This document shows, piece by piece, positions 28,252-38,223 of a DNA stretch of 64,000 bases (positions are counted from its first letter, which is position 1; every line of letters starts with the position of its first letter). The DNA comes from Catenovulum sp. 2E275 (lineage in GTDB: Bacteria > Pseudomonadota > Gammaproteobacteria > Enterobacterales > Alteromonadaceae). The notes below the pieces were generated by a model. The model had not been told where the DNA came from. It ran no database searches and saw nothing but the letters and a program-made list of their open reading frames with translations. The DNA is taken from the NCBI RefSeq assembly GCF_025515275.1, contig NZ_JAOPFU010000001.1:1-64000 (forward strand). Direction: 5' to 3'. The position numbers and the translations under genes were made by a program.

Positions 28252-28995
28252 ATGAAAAACAGACGTATGTTTTGGAGTATAGTAGAAAAAATCGAAGCAA
28301 GAATCGATTCAGGCGAATTTGCTCCAGGCTCCAGATTGCCACCTGAGCGTGAATTTGTTGAATGCTATAATGTCAGCCGTCCTACAATCAGAGAAGCAAT
28401 TATTGCTTTAGAAGTACGTGGAAGAGTGGAAGTAAAAACCGGTTCAGGTGTTTATGTGTTAGACAAAGCGAAAGAAACATCAACAGATACTAAAATCAGT
28501 GCTTTTGAATTAACCCAAGCCAGAGCTTTATTTGAAGGAGAAGCAGCAGCTTTAGCCGCTCTGTCAATAACAGATGAACAGCTAAGTGCGTTGGATAAAA
28601 CAATGGAACAAATGGAAATTGGTAAAGACGTTGAACAAGCCGACCAAGAATTTCATTTGATCATTGCTAAAGCGACTAAAAATACAGCTATCCTAAACGC
28701 AATTTTAGGCCTGTGGAATGTGAGAACAACAAAAACAGAAGTAGTTGAAGCTTATAAAGAAATCTGTAGTCAAAGCAATCAGAAAAGGCTTGAAGAGCAT
28801 AGAGAAATATTAAATGCACTCAAAGAACGTGATACCAATGCTGCTAGAACAGCGATGCATAAACACTTTCAACGTTTGATTAATGCACTATTTGATGCCA
28901 GTGAAGCTAAAGCATTGGAACAAATTAAAAAGAAAACAACTCAAACTCGCGGTTTATATTCACTAGACCATGTGGTTGTTGGCCGAGCAAATTAA
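28252..28995 (+). CDS. GntR/FadR-family transcriptional regulator
   Basis: A 247-residue regulator. The N-terminal winged helix (about 5-75) shows EFAPGSRLPPEREFVECYNVSRPTIREAIIALEVRGRVEV, a textbook GntR domain. The C-terminal FCD domain (about 85-230) has the metal-binding pattern around DQEFHLIIAKATKN, EHREILNALKERD and MHKHFQRL. Such proteins are usually repressors released by a sugar acid. Here the likely effector is DEH, KDG or KDPG, which is inference. AGGA precedes the ATG. It is divergent from the large alginate operon, and its own promoter carries the perfect palindrome. Confidence 0.92.
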   Translation: MKNRRMFWSIVEKIEARIDSGEFAPGSRLPPEREFVECYNVSRPTIREAIIALEVRGRVEVKTGSGVYVLDKAKETSTDTKISAFELTQARALFEGEAAALAALSITDEQLSALDKTMEQMEIGKDVEQADQEFHLIIAKATKNTAILNAILGLWNVRTTKTEVVEAYKEICSQSNQKRLEEHREILNALKERDTNAARTAMHKHFQRLINALFDASEAKALEQIKKKTTQTRGLYSLDHVVVGRAN

Positions 28996-29046
28996 TCCCT
29001 GTTCGGCTTAAACAGCCTTTAAACCCTAATATCCTATGTTTGGATT

Positions 29047-29092
29047 ATTTTCCTGTATTTAATAAGTTTCAGACTATTAAATACAGGAAAAT
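29047..29092. terminator. Bidirectional hairpin between FadR-type gene and SDR
   Basis: Two 18-base arms (ATTTTCCTGTATTTAATA and its complement) pair perfectly around a ten-base loop. The stem carries A-runs and T-runs at both ends, so it can end both convergent transcripts. Confidence 0.8.
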
Positions 29093-29229
29093 ACCCACCA
29101 AATAACCTCTAAACAAATCCGCTGTGTCAAGCTATAAATTACCGCTTTAACATGAAAAATGCCCTGCGCTAGCTACTTCACAGAGCATGAGTAAAAACTT
29201 AACGAGCATTAGAGCTTAAGTTACATGCT

Positions 29230-29979
29230 TTAAGAGAAAAGTAACCCTGCATTGATGTCAACGCAATTTCCTGTCATATACGATGATTCATCAGAAGCTA
29301 AGAAAGCAGCTAATTTTGCAACCTCTTCAGCTTTACCCTCTCGTTTTAAAGCAGTCGCACCAGCTACTTTAATTCGCACTTCATTGTTAGTAAAAGTATC
29401 ATGGAAACCAGTATTGATCATACCTGGACACACACTATTCACTCGGATATCCGGGCCAAGTTCTTTGGCTAAACCACGGGTAAATGTCATGATTGCCCCT
29501 TTTGCTGTAGCATAAGCAACAGCGCCTGCACCACCACCATCTCGCCCAGCTTGAGATGAAAAGGTAACAATAGAACCACCCGTAGGAATGTGCGGTATAC
29601 ATGCTCGGGTTACTCTAAATAGAGAGGTTAAATTCACATCCATCACTTTAATCCAATGAGCATCTGACATTTCGTTAATTTTTACTCTGTCAATTAAGCC
29701 ACCAGAAACATGAATTAAACTATCAATTTTTCCAAACTGTGAAATAGCTCGGTTGACCACTGCATCGACTTCTTCTTGTTGGGTTAAATCAGCCTGAATT
29801 GCAAGTCCCTCAACCCCATACGAACGCACTTCAGCTTCTGCTAATTTTGCCTCTTCGGCACTTGATAAATAAGTTAATACAACATTGGCACCACGTTTAG
29901 CAAACTCAATTGCACATGCTTTCCCTATATCTCGGCCACCGCCAGTAACTAATACAGTTTTACCTTTCATATTTTTCAT
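29230..29979 (-). CDS. SDR oxidoreductase, candidate DEH reductase
   Basis: A 249-residue short-chain dehydrogenase. The catalytic YATAK is present with the upstream serine in FSSQAG. The nucleotide motif reads TGGGRDIG, with Asp in place of the usual second glycine, and the common NNAG reads HVSG, so cofactor handling may be unusual. SDR proteins such as Sphingomonas A1-R reduce the alginate monomer DEH to KDG, and that is the likely role here. The frame opens at a GTG at 29991, but GGAGG lies right before the ATG at 29979, which I use. Regulon motifs lie at 30001-30038. Confidence 0.82.
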   Translation of the reverse strand: MKNMKGKTVLVTGGGRDIGKACAIEFAKRGANVVLTYLSSAEEAKLAEAEVRSYGVEGLAIQADLTQQEEVDAVVNRAISQFGKIDSLIHVSGGLIDRVKINEMSDAHWIKVMDVNLTSLFRVTRACIPHIPTGGSIVTFSSQAGRDGGGAGAVAYATAKGAIMTFTRGLAKELGPDIRVNSVCPGMINTGFHDTFTNNEVRIKVAGATALKREGKAEEVAKLAAFLASDESSYMTGNCVDINAGLLFS

Positions 29980-30000
29980 TTCAACCTCCACAAAACATGA

Positions 30001-30112
30001 TTGTATTACACTACAAAAACCAATGTTTTACAATAAAATATTTACACAACTGAGAAAAAATGAAATTATCATTATAAAACATATATTTAAGATGTTACAA
30101 AATATATTGTAA
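30001..30112. promoter_or_regulatory. Operators between SDR and PL7 genes
   Basis: TTGTATTACACTACAA at 30001-30016 and TGTTTTACAATAAAA at 30024-30038 lie before the SDR gene. A perfect palindrome TTACAA-AATATA-TTGTAA lies at 30095-30112, and a further TTGACTTACA at 30172-30181 is just before the PL7 gene. All match the motif seen upstream of the FadR-type gene. Confidence 0.6.
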
Positions 30113-30202
30113 AATTAAACTCGATAACCACCTTGCCAAAACCCACTTAAAAATATAAATTCCACTAAAAATTGACTTACACACCATCACACAAGGTTGG
30201 AA

Positions 30203-31597
30203 ATGAAATTAATTAATAACATGTTATTTTGTGCTTTAATCACCCCCATATTATTCGGTTGTAACACACAAAAAAGCGACCCCCCTAAAGAAACAGAAAA
30301 TCAACCTGCAATAACCAACTGCACTCAGGTTTATCCTTTACGCATTATCAGTGCAACTTCAATATCTTACGAACAGCAATACCCAGCCAAATTAACAATT
30401 GATAATAATTTTTCAGACGATTCCAGATGGACAAGCACAGCTATAACCCCCTCACTAATTCTGGATTTAGGTGAAGACAGCTTATTGCACTCAATTGATC
30501 TAAGCTGGTATTTAGCTGATAAGAACATATATTATTTTGAGATACTAACCTCTCTAAACAAGACTGAGTGGGATTTACAGCTAACAAATCAAACATCTAA
30601 TTTAAATACTAACCGTTTTGAAAATACAATTTTGACACCCCACTATGCTAGATACATTAAATTAACAGGCTTACAAAATATCCAAACCAGTCTTAAAGAA
30701 ATAAAAGTAAATGGATGTAATAGCTCAGGCTCAGCCCCTTGGTTTAATTTGAATCCGGCAGTAGCGCCATCGGGCAATTTCGATTTATTAGACTGGAGTC
30801 TTAGCATACCAACTGACCAAGATAATAACGGCAGAGCAGATCATATTTATGAAACCGAACTCGCCAATGATTATACTCACCCCGAATATTTTTATACTGC
30901 AACTGACGGCGCTATGGTATTTAGAGCACCGATTAATGGATTTAAAACTTCAACCAATACGAGTTATACCCGCTCAGAACTCAGGGAAATGCTACGTCGC
31001 GGACAAAATAATATAAATACTCAAGGCATTAGCAAAAATAATTGGGGTTTTTCAACTTATTCCGAAGCTGTTAAACCTTTGTACGGTGGTATAGATGGCA
31101 TGCTCACAGCAACTTTAAAAATTGATCACGTCACAACAACCGGTGACGATTATCAAATTGGCCGAGTTATCATAGGTCAAATACATGCATCAGATGATGA
31201 ACCAGCTCGACTCTATTACAGAAAATTACCCAATAATTCAAAAGGTTCTATTTATTTAGTACATGAACCTTTAGGGGGCGATGATATTTATTATGAAATG
31301 ATAGGCAACCGCTCAAATATAGCCAATAACCCCCTAGATGGTATCGAATTAGGGGAAGTTTTTAGTTATACCATTCAGGTATCCGGACATGAGCTCATTG
31401 TCACTATTAGCCGAGCAGGAAAACCCGATGTGATTCAGACAGTCGACATCTCAAACAGTGGCTATCATTTAGCGAATAATGAGTATATGTATTTCAAAGC
31501 CGGAGCATATAATCAAAATAACTCCGGTGACGAAACAGATTATGTGCAGGTTTCATTTTATTATTTAGATAATCAACACACGGGTTACCACTACTAA
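30203..31597 (+). CDS. PL7 alginate lyase with one F5/8-type C module
   Basis: A 464-residue lipoprotein (LFGCNT lipobox). A discoidin-like F5/8 type C (CBM32-like) module spans about 30-170, with WTSTAITPSLILDLG and YARYIKLTGL. The PL7 domain spans about 185-464, with RSELREML, VIIGQIHASDDEP and YFKAGAYNQN. A calcium-loop-like DQDNNGRADHIYE follows the first strand. The frame opens at a TTG at 30197, but the ATG at 30203 with AAGG upstream is better. The domain is closely related to the PL7 at 41989-43731, so the two are paralogues. It is likely cell-surface bound. Confidence 0.93.
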   Translation: MKLINNMLFCALITPILFGCNTQKSDPPKETENQPAITNCTQVYPLRIISATSISYEQQYPAKLTIDNNFSDDSRWTSTAITPSLILDLGEDSLLHSIDLSWYLADKNIYYFEILTSLNKTEWDLQLTNQTSNLNTNRFENTILTPHYARYIKLTGLQNIQTSLKEIKVNGCNSSGSAPWFNLNPAVAPSGNFDLLDWSLSIPTDQDNNGRADHIYETELANDYTHPEYFYTATDGAMVFRAPINGFKTSTNTSYTRSELREMLRRGQNNINTQGISKNNWGFSTYSEAVKPLYGGIDGMLTATLKIDHVTTTGDDYQIGRVIIGQIHASDDEPARLYYRKLPNNSKGSIYLVHEPLGGDDIYYEMIGNRSNIANNPLDGIELGEVFSYTIQVSGHELIVTISRAGKPDVIQTVDISNSGYHLANNEYMYFKAGAYNQNNSGDETDYVQVSFYYLDNQHTGYHY

Positions 31598-31602
31598 AAA
31601 AT

Positions 31603-31635
31603 TTTCAGGCAAGTAGCTCGGTGACTTGCCTGAAA
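31603..31635 (+). terminator. Hairpin terminator after PL7
   Basis: TTTCAGGCAAGT and ACTTGCCTGAAA pair perfectly around nine bases, six bases after the stop codon. The following sequence is only mildly T-rich. Confidence 0.65.
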
Positions 31636-31966
31636 TCACTCACTCCATTATTTAATATAAAGCTCATATTCACACACAAAATAATACCAAAAGGTTATAT
31701 ATTACAAACAAAATGTAATACCAATTAACATACCAAATCAAACACCCACAAAAAAACCAATATAAAACAATAAAATATATACGAAAAAATAAAAAACATT
31801 CCGACTTGATTTTTTAAAGGATAAAAAACAAACCAAAATGTAAAAAAAATGAATATTTTATATTTCCAAATGTTGACCAATTAAAGTTACTGTGAAACAC
31901 TATGTCATACATGAAAAACAAAACATGTATGACACACGCAACAAAAAGTTCTAACAAGAGGTTATT
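31636..31966 (+). promoter_or_regulatory. Leader and operators of the second TonB receptor
   Basis: This gene-free, A/T-rich stretch holds TATTACA-N7-TGTAATA at 31700-31720, which fits the alginate regulon motif. It also holds a different, perfect palindrome TGTCATACATG-N10-CATGTATGACA at 31903-31934, 33 bases before the ATG. The second could be an operator for another regulator or a 5'-UTR hairpin. Confidence 0.6.
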
Positions 31967-34882
31967 ATGAAATACAAACTATCTAAGATAGCTATGTCAC
32001 TTCTTTCAATAACAGCAATTTCAATGACAGCTAATGCCGCAGAAGAGCAAGAAAACATTGAAACAATTGTAGTTAAAGGAATAGCAGGTAGCTTGGCGGA
32101 ATCAGCAAGACAAAAACGTTTTAACGTTAGCATCTCTGATGCAGTTGTTGCAGAAGATATTGGTAAGCTGCCGGACAATAACATTGCAGAAGCTTTGCAA
32201 CGTATTACTGGGGTTTCAATTAAATCAGATTTCGGGGTTGGTGAATCGGTTACTATTCGGGGTGTATCTGAAAACCTTATTTTGTTAAACGGCCGCTCAA
32301 CAGCTGGCCCTGGAAGAGGTGGGATTAGTTTAGACGATTTTCCATCCAGTTTTTTAAAAAAAGTAGAGGTTATCAAGTCACCTACACCTGAAATGATTGA
32401 AGGGGCTTTAGGTGGTACGGTTAATATGGAAACCGTACGTCCTTTAGAATTAATGGAGCCTTTAATCGCTTTATCAATTGACGGTGAATATGCAGATAAA
32501 ACTGAAAATATCGCGCCTAAGCTTAGCGCAGCTATGGGGCGAAACTGGAATTTAGGTGAACTAGGCACATTTGGTGCCAGCATTAATTTTGCTTATCAAG
32601 ATCGAGAATTACGCCGTGATGAATTTTTTAATAAATTCAGTATGGTCGACGATATTGACTTAGATGGTGATGGTACAATTGATACTTCTGGCGGTCCAAA
32701 CGGTAAATTCCAACTGAGAACAGAAAGTACGTCAGAACAAAAAACCGAGCAACGTGAAAGAACTGCGTATGGTATTTCACTACAGTGGGCTCCAGCTAAT
32801 GTTGATGCAAACATTTATCTCGACTTTAACAACTCGGAGCTAGATGGTGGCCAACAAGCTTATTCTATTTTAGATGTAGGCGGTTCAGTTGTACCTATGA
32901 CCAGTTCGTATTATGACGGTAATGGTATGCTACAAAACTATCAATTAGATGGGGTATTTACGATCCCTAAAACTTGGAGTGATTTTACTACATCAGAATC
33001 TTCATCCAATGCAATTGGCGGTGAATGGTATGTTACCAACAACTTGAAATTATCTGGGGAATATTCAACTTCTGAATCACAAGAACTGCAAACGGCTTCT
33101 GAGTTTAACTTACGCCCAATCAAACGAGATGATTATTTAGCAGATAATAGCCTTAATAATAATACCAGCACAGCAACCATTACCCAAAGTGGTGGTATTC
33201 CATCTATTGTTTATGCAGATCCTATCCTTTTAGATGAAGATAACATGGTTTTTAGAGAGCTATTCCATAAAACGCTTTCTTCAGATAACCAAGAAACAGC
33301 CTTCCGTTTTGACGTTGAATATAGCGACTTTGGGTTAGATTTTGTTACTAAGATTAAAGCAGGTGTTCGCACAACAGATCGTGAATTTTCAGCAGATCGC
33401 TATGACTTAAAATTTGATGGTTCAACCACACTTAAAGATGCCTATAAAAATGCCAAAGTGGATGGTATAGCCAGTCCTGTTTGGGTAGACAATGAGGTTA
33501 TCAGTGGTAGTTTTGTCACCCTCAATCCAGATAATGTATTTGAGCAAAATGGACTTTCTGGTCAAAACGATTTATTAACATATCATGTTTATAATGCTGA
33601 TATTTTAAGTAATGACATAGAAAAAACGTTCTCTCAAGTTAAACAAATACTTGAAGGCACAAGTTATGCTATTACTGGCAGTTTAGCCGACAATATGCAT
33701 GAAGATAACAGTGCTTATAAGTTAATTGAAGAAAAAACCAACGCATTTTACACCCAATTCCATTTAGAATATGAAGATATTAGTGCTGTAGTCGGCGGAC
33801 GATATGTCGAAACCGAATTAGACTCAAGCATTGTAGTTTCAGTTGATGCAAATGGTAAAAAAACCCTTGAAACCAGAAGTAATGAATACTCAGACTTTTT
33901 ACCAAGTTTAAACGTGACTTACACTTTATCTCAAGAAACGTTATTACGTTTTGCGGCAGCAAAAGTAATGCGCCGAGCTGATTTTGATAACTTAAGTCCT
34001 TCATTAGTCATTAATAATGATCGTACTTCTGGCAGTAGTGGTTCATACGATTTAGAACCTTACCGCGTCACACAATATGATTTTTCACTTGAGCATTATT
34101 TTGGTCAAGGTGGTTTAGCATCAGCCGCTATTTTCTATAAAGATGTAGCTTCTTTTACTGAAAACCGTACTACCTGTGTAGCAGACTCAAGCACAGTGAC
34201 CAACCAAAATACAACCCAATGGGATACTGTTTGTATTCTTGATGAAGCAGGTGTGAGTAAATCTGAAATTGTGACTAAACCTATAACAACCGCTAATGGT
34301 CAAAGTGTTGTGGACAATTTAAGAGTAGCAGGTTTAACCGGTATCCAAATCGCTAAAGATGTTAATGGCGGTAGCGGTGAGGTCACAGGTTTAGAGCTAG
34401 CTTATCAGCAACAACTCGATTTTCTACCGGGTTTAGGGGTGAATGTTAACTACACTTATGCAGACAGCTCTCAGCCAGACGGCAACCCTTTATTAAATAT
34501 TTCAAACCATACTTTTAATGGTCAGATTTATTATGAAAATCAAGGCTTTCAAGCGCGTTTAGCTTATAACTGGCGTGATAGCTATTTATATTCACAAATT
34601 GAAAAACGTGTTGAAACTGTTGGTGCACTTGGCTTGGGTATTAAAAACTCAGGCGATCCAGAAGCCGATGGTTACGATCCAACAGTAGGTAATAATTACC
34701 AAAATGAGCGTGGCCAGTTTGACTTTTCAGTGAGCTATGACATTGATGATAATTTCACTGTATTAGCAAACGTAGTTAATTTAACTGGTGAACCAACCAC
34801 TTATTCAAACGAACTCGGTTCAACTTGGAAATATAGTGAGTCAGATCGCCGCTTTACTGTAGGTATGCGTGCTAAGTTTTAA
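31967..34882 (+). CDS. TonB-dependent receptor, second alginate-locus receptor
   Basis: A 971-residue outer-membrane receptor of the large Caulobacter-type class. The signal peptide ends at TANAAE, the TonB box is ETIVVKG, and the plug shows LPDNNIAEALQRITGVSI, SVTIRGV and EVIKSPTPEMIEGALGGTVNM. The barrel ends in TVGMRAKF. It heads a plus-strand operon with PL6, SDR, an Nramp-like transporter and gluconokinase. It is only distantly similar to the receptor at 24973-28014, so the two may prefer different oligomers, for instance by length or M/G content. AGAGG precedes the start. Confidence 0.92.
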   Translation: MKYKLSKIAMSLLSITAISMTANAAEEQENIETIVVKGIAGSLAESARQKRFNVSISDAVVAEDIGKLPDNNIAEALQRITGVSIKSDFGVGESVTIRGVSENLILLNGRSTAGPGRGGISLDDFPSSFLKKVEVIKSPTPEMIEGALGGTVNMETVRPLELMEPLIALSIDGEYADKTENIAPKLSAAMGRNWNLGELGTFGASINFAYQDRELRRDEFFNKFSMVDDIDLDGDGTIDTSGGPNGKFQLRTESTSEQKTEQRERTAYGISLQWAPANVDANIYLDFNNSELDGGQQAYSILDVGGSVVPMTSSYYDGNGMLQNYQLDGVFTIPKTWSDFTTSESSSNAIGGEWYVTNNLKLSGEYSTSESQELQTASEFNLRPIKRDDYLADNSLNNNTSTATITQSGGIPSIVYADPILLDEDNMVFRELFHKTLSSDNQETAFRFDVEYSDFGLDFVTKIKAGVRTTDREFSADRYDLKFDGSTTLKDAYKNAKVDGIASPVWVDNEVISGSFVTLNPDNVFEQNGLSGQNDLLTYHVYNADILSNDIEKTFSQVKQILEGTSYAITGSLADNMHEDNSAYKLIEEKTNAFYTQFHLEYEDISAVVGGRYVETELDSSIVVSVDANGKKTLETRSNEYSDFLPSLNVTYTLSQETLLRFAAAKVMRRADFDNLSPSLVINNDRTSGSSGSYDLEPYRVTQYDFSLEHYFGQGGLASAAIFYKDVASFTENRTTCVADSSTVTNQNTTQWDTVCILDEAGVSKSEIVTKPITTANGQSVVDNLRVAGLTGIQIAKDVNGGSGEVTGLELAYQQQLDFLPGLGVNVNYTYADSSQPDGNPLLNISNHTFNGQIYYENQGFQARLAYNWRDSYLYSQIEKRVETVGALGLGIKNSGDPEADGYDPTVGNNYQNERGQFDFSVSYDIDDNFTVLANVVNLTGEPTTYSNELGSTWKYSESDRRFTVGMRAKF

Positions 34883-34899
34883 ACTACTTTAGCATCCAA

Positions 34900-34937
34900 A
34901 AACCTGAATCTCTCAGTTATGAGATTCAGGTTTTTAA
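34900..34937 (+). terminator. Intrinsic terminator between second TonB receptor and PL6
   Basis: AAAAACCTGAATCTC and GAGATTCAGGTTTTT form a perfect 15-pair stem with an eight-base loop and a terminal T-run. It begins 17 bases after the receptor stop codon. Confidence 0.9.
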
Positions 34938-35041
34938 TTTACCCCTTAACTTTAATGTTAAATAGTACCGTTTTCATAATTGTATCTGTTCATAGATAGG
35001 CTTTAGCCCGATATATCCCCCCGGAATCAGGAGATAAAATA

Positions 35042-37288
35042 ATGTTGAAAAACATAAAATTTAGGTTTTATCCAATTGCATTAATTTTTGCCCTTGTTGT
35101 GTTTCCGCAACTGAGCTATGCGCAATTGGTTAACAACATACAACAATATAATCAGGCTGTATCATCATTAAAACCAGGTGATCAAATCATCCTCGCTAAT
35201 GGTATTTGGAAAGACGTAGAGTTTGTCTTAGATGCTAAAGGTACCAAGCAGCAACCCATTCAACTAAAAGCCCAAACACCCGGCAAAGTCATTATTACTG
35301 GCCAGTCAAATTTAAGCTTATCTGGCGAACATTTAATTATTTCAGGTCTGGTATTTAAAGACGGTTATACTCCAACCGGAGAAGTAATATCGTTTAAAAC
35401 TTCAGATGAGAAGCTAGCTAACCACAGTCGCGTTACAAATATTGTCATAGATAACTTTAGCCATCCTCAACGTAATTTAGCCGACCTTTGGGTTGCGATG
35501 TATGGTAAACATAATCAATTTGATCATAACACTTTAATCAATAAACGAAATCGAGGTGTCACACTCGCAGTTAGGCTGAACTCAAAAGCCAGTGAAAATA
35601 ATCATCATATCATTGAATACAATTATTTTGGTCCTCGCCAAATTTTAGGCGCAAATGGCGGAGAAACACTGAGAATTGGGACGAGTCATTTTGCTACTGC
35701 AAATTCAAATACCTTGGTTAGATACAATTTTTTTGATCGAGTAAATGGTGAACACGAAATCATCTCCAATAAATCTGGCCGTAACGAATATCGTGGTAAT
35801 GTTATTTTTGAAAGTCAGGGAACATTAACCATGCGTCATGGAATGCATACCCTAGTTGAAAATAACTATATTATCGGCAACCGCAAACCAAATACAGGCG
35901 GTATTCGCATTATTAACGAGTATCAAACCGTTAAAAATAATTATTTAAGTGGCTTAACTGGTCACCGTTTTCGTGGCGCGCTTGTGATTATGAACGGCGT
36001 ACCAAACTCATCACCAAACCGGTATAACCAAGCAGTAGAAGCTGTAATGCAAAATAATATTGTACTCGACAGTGACTATATAAACTTTGGTGCTGGCAGC
36101 GACGCAGAAAGAACGGCGACTCCAATAGACTCCTTATTTAAAAACAACCTGATCTTAAGCCAATATAATTTAACCCCATTTACCTTGTATGATGACGTTT
36201 CAGGCATCCACTTTACCGGCAATTTAGTCAATAACGAAATGATGGTCCCAGAAAAAATTAGTTCAGGATTTAAGAAAGTGGGCTACAAAGTGTCAAAAAA
36301 TCAGTATGGTTTAAATGCACCTATTGATGCTTTAACAGACAAGGTAGGCTTTGGAGAAATAAAACTTCCTGTTGAAAAAAATGCAACGGGTGCTAATTTC
36401 TACCTTAAAGAACTGTCCCCTATTCAGTTTCAAAGTGGCCAAAAAATCACTGTCCCTGCTGGAACAAACACCCTGTTAACAGCTTTAGAGAATAGCCAAC
36501 CCGGAGATGTTTTGGTGCTACAAAATGGGGCTGAATATTTGCTCACGAAACTCGCCAAAATCCACCATCCAATTACGATTATGGCAAATAAAGGCTACAA
36601 ACCTGTTATTCGCTCACAAAAACCAAGCTTTTTAGTGATTGAGAACGGTGGCGCACTCGAAGTAGAAAACCTCTGGTTTGACGGTGCTCAATCCCCCGAT
36701 TATAAAGGCAATAATGTGATCAGAACCAGCGCTAATTCTATGAATATTAACTATTCATTATCTGTCAAAAATATCAAAGTCACGAATTTAGATGTGAATG
36801 GTTATTTTGATTTTTTCAAAGCAACCACCGGGACATTTGCTGATTTTATAGAAATTTTTGACTCTGAAATGACTAATATCTCTGGTTCGGTTTTAATTTT
36901 AAATAAAGAAACCGATGATTTAGGCGTATATAGTGTCGAAAATTTAACCCTTACCGGTAACAAATTTACCGATATTAAAGGCGAGATAGCAACTGTTTAT
37001 CGTGGCGGACAAGATGAAAGTACATTTGGCCCTATGGTTAAAGTTAAACATAATCGGTTTATTAATGTTGGCAAAGGCTCAACCCACAGATCTCAAGCCT
37101 CTTTATATTTTCATGGTGTACAACAACTTGAAATTTCAGACTCGGTTTGGCATAACAGTGCCCCTCTAAGCCTTTATCTCACTAATGGCGAGCCTATCAC
37201 ACTTATCAAGAATGTGGTGATGAAAAATACTGGCGAAATTCAAGCAAATAGCCAAGCTTATCAAGCTGAAAATATTACTTACCAATAA
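35042..37288 (+). CDS. PL6 alginate lyase, two beta-helix domains (second copy)
   Basis: A 748-residue exported lyase, paralogous along its full length to the PL6 at 22631-24859. The signal peptide ends at LSYAQ. Catalytic residues are Lys244 in IISNKSG and Arg265 in LTMRHGMH, and NGGETLRIGTSH is conserved. The second helix domain spans about 470-748 and shares the tail motif YRGGQDESTFGP. GGAG precedes the ATG. About 100 bases separate it from the receptor terminator, enough for its own promoter. Differences near the active site (VKSGKN versus NKSGRN) may mean different block preference. Confidence 0.93.
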   Translation: MLKNIKFRFYPIALIFALVVFPQLSYAQLVNNIQQYNQAVSSLKPGDQIILANGIWKDVEFVLDAKGTKQQPIQLKAQTPGKVIITGQSNLSLSGEHLIISGLVFKDGYTPTGEVISFKTSDEKLANHSRVTNIVIDNFSHPQRNLADLWVAMYGKHNQFDHNTLINKRNRGVTLAVRLNSKASENNHHIIEYNYFGPRQILGANGGETLRIGTSHFATANSNTLVRYNFFDRVNGEHEIISNKSGRNEYRGNVIFESQGTLTMRHGMHTLVENNYIIGNRKPNTGGIRIINEYQTVKNNYLSGLTGHRFRGALVIMNGVPNSSPNRYNQAVEAVMQNNIVLDSDYINFGAGSDAERTATPIDSLFKNNLILSQYNLTPFTLYDDVSGIHFTGNLVNNEMMVPEKISSGFKKVGYKVSKNQYGLNAPIDALTDKVGFGEIKLPVEKNATGANFYLKELSPIQFQSGQKITVPAGTNTLLTALENSQPGDVLVLQNGAEYLLTKLAKIHHPITIMANKGYKPVIRSQKPSFLVIENGGALEVENLWFDGAQSPDYKGNNVIRTSANSMNINYSLSVKNIKVTNLDVNGYFDFFKATTGTFADFIEIFDSEMTNISGSVLILNKETDDLGVYSVENLTLTGNKFTDIKGEIATVYRGGQDESTFGPMVKVKHNRFINVGKGSTHRSQASLYFHGVQQLEISDSVWHNSAPLSLYLTNGEPITLIKNVVMKNTGEIQANSQAYQAENITYQ

Positions 37289-37362
37289 TACCCAAATCCA
37301 TTATCAACCTAACGACTGCTTTTTTGCTTAAGTTTAACCGCATAAAAGCAGTGGAGAGTTAC

Positions 37363-38127
37363 ATGAATAACAAATTAGTAGGCAAAAATGTACTTATTAC
37401 TGCCGGTGCACAGGGTATTGGCGAAGCGATTAGTAAACAATTTATTGACTGTGGAGCCAATGTCGCCATCCATTATTTATCTAGTGCAGAAACCGCTAAT
37501 CGATTGGTTAAATATGCACAAGATAAAGGTCAAAAAGCGATAGCAATTAGCGCAGATTTAACTCATTCAGCACAAGCCGACAAACTAATCAAACAAAGTG
37601 TGATTGCACTTGGAGGGCTTGATATTTTAATTAATAATGCCGGTTCATTAGTGGCTCGAAAATGGCTAAATGAAATCGAGGCTGATTTCTGGCAAAAGGT
37701 GATGGATATTAACCTAACTTCTATGATGTTAGTTACTCAGGCAGCAGCACCTTACCTTGCACATAATCCTCATAGCAGTATTGTTAATTTAGCGTCATTA
37801 GCCGGACGTAAAGGAGGGCATCCAGGTTCGCTGGCTTATGCAACTAGTAAAGGCGCTATTTTAACTTTCACCCGTGCGCTTTCCGCTGAGCTAGGTGTAC
37901 AAGGCACCAGAGTAAATGCAGTAGCTCCTGGATTAATTTTAGGCACTTCGTTTCATAACACCCATACCAGCAAAGAATCTGCTGAGCAAACAATTGCAAG
38001 CATCCCAATACAACGTGCAGGCAATGTAAATGATGTTGCTCGTGCGGTGATTTATTTAGCCTCTGAATATGATGGTTTTATTACTGGGGCAACGCTCGAT
38101 ATTAATGGCGGCGTTTACAATATGTAA
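37363..38127 (+). CDS. SDR oxidoreductase, second candidate DEH reductase
   Basis: A 254-residue short-chain dehydrogenase similar to the one at 29230-29979. It has TAGAQGIG as the nucleotide motif, INNAG, the serine in LASLAG and the catalytic YATSK. Both share FHNTHTS- or FHDTFTN-type loops near the substrate site, which suggests a shared substrate class. The open frame begins with a TTG at 37324, but GTGGAGAG precedes the ATG at 37363, so I start there. It lies between PL6 and the Nramp-like gene, so a role in DEH to KDG reduction is likely, or on another uronate. Confidence 0.82.
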   Translation: MNNKLVGKNVLITAGAQGIGEAISKQFIDCGANVAIHYLSSAETANRLVKYAQDKGQKAIAISADLTHSAQADKLIKQSVIALGGLDILINNAGSLVARKWLNEIEADFWQKVMDINLTSMMLVTQAAAPYLAHNPHSSIVNLASLAGRKGGHPGSLAYATSKGAILTFTRALSAELGVQGTRVNAVAPGLILGTSFHNTHTSKESAEQTIASIPIQRAGNVNDVARAVIYLASEYDGFITGATLDINGGVYNM

Positions 38128-38223
38128 CGCCGCTTTAAAACCTAACAAGCTATTTTAAATATTAACCACTGAACGGGCTAACATGTATTACCCATGATGG
38201 CCTGCAACACAGGGGATAGATCA

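Noticed and set aside
31951-32583. A 210-codon minus-strand frame antisense to the second TonB receptor
   Set aside because: It mirrors the receptor reading frame, has a proline- and serine-rich shadow-like composition and no ribosome site.
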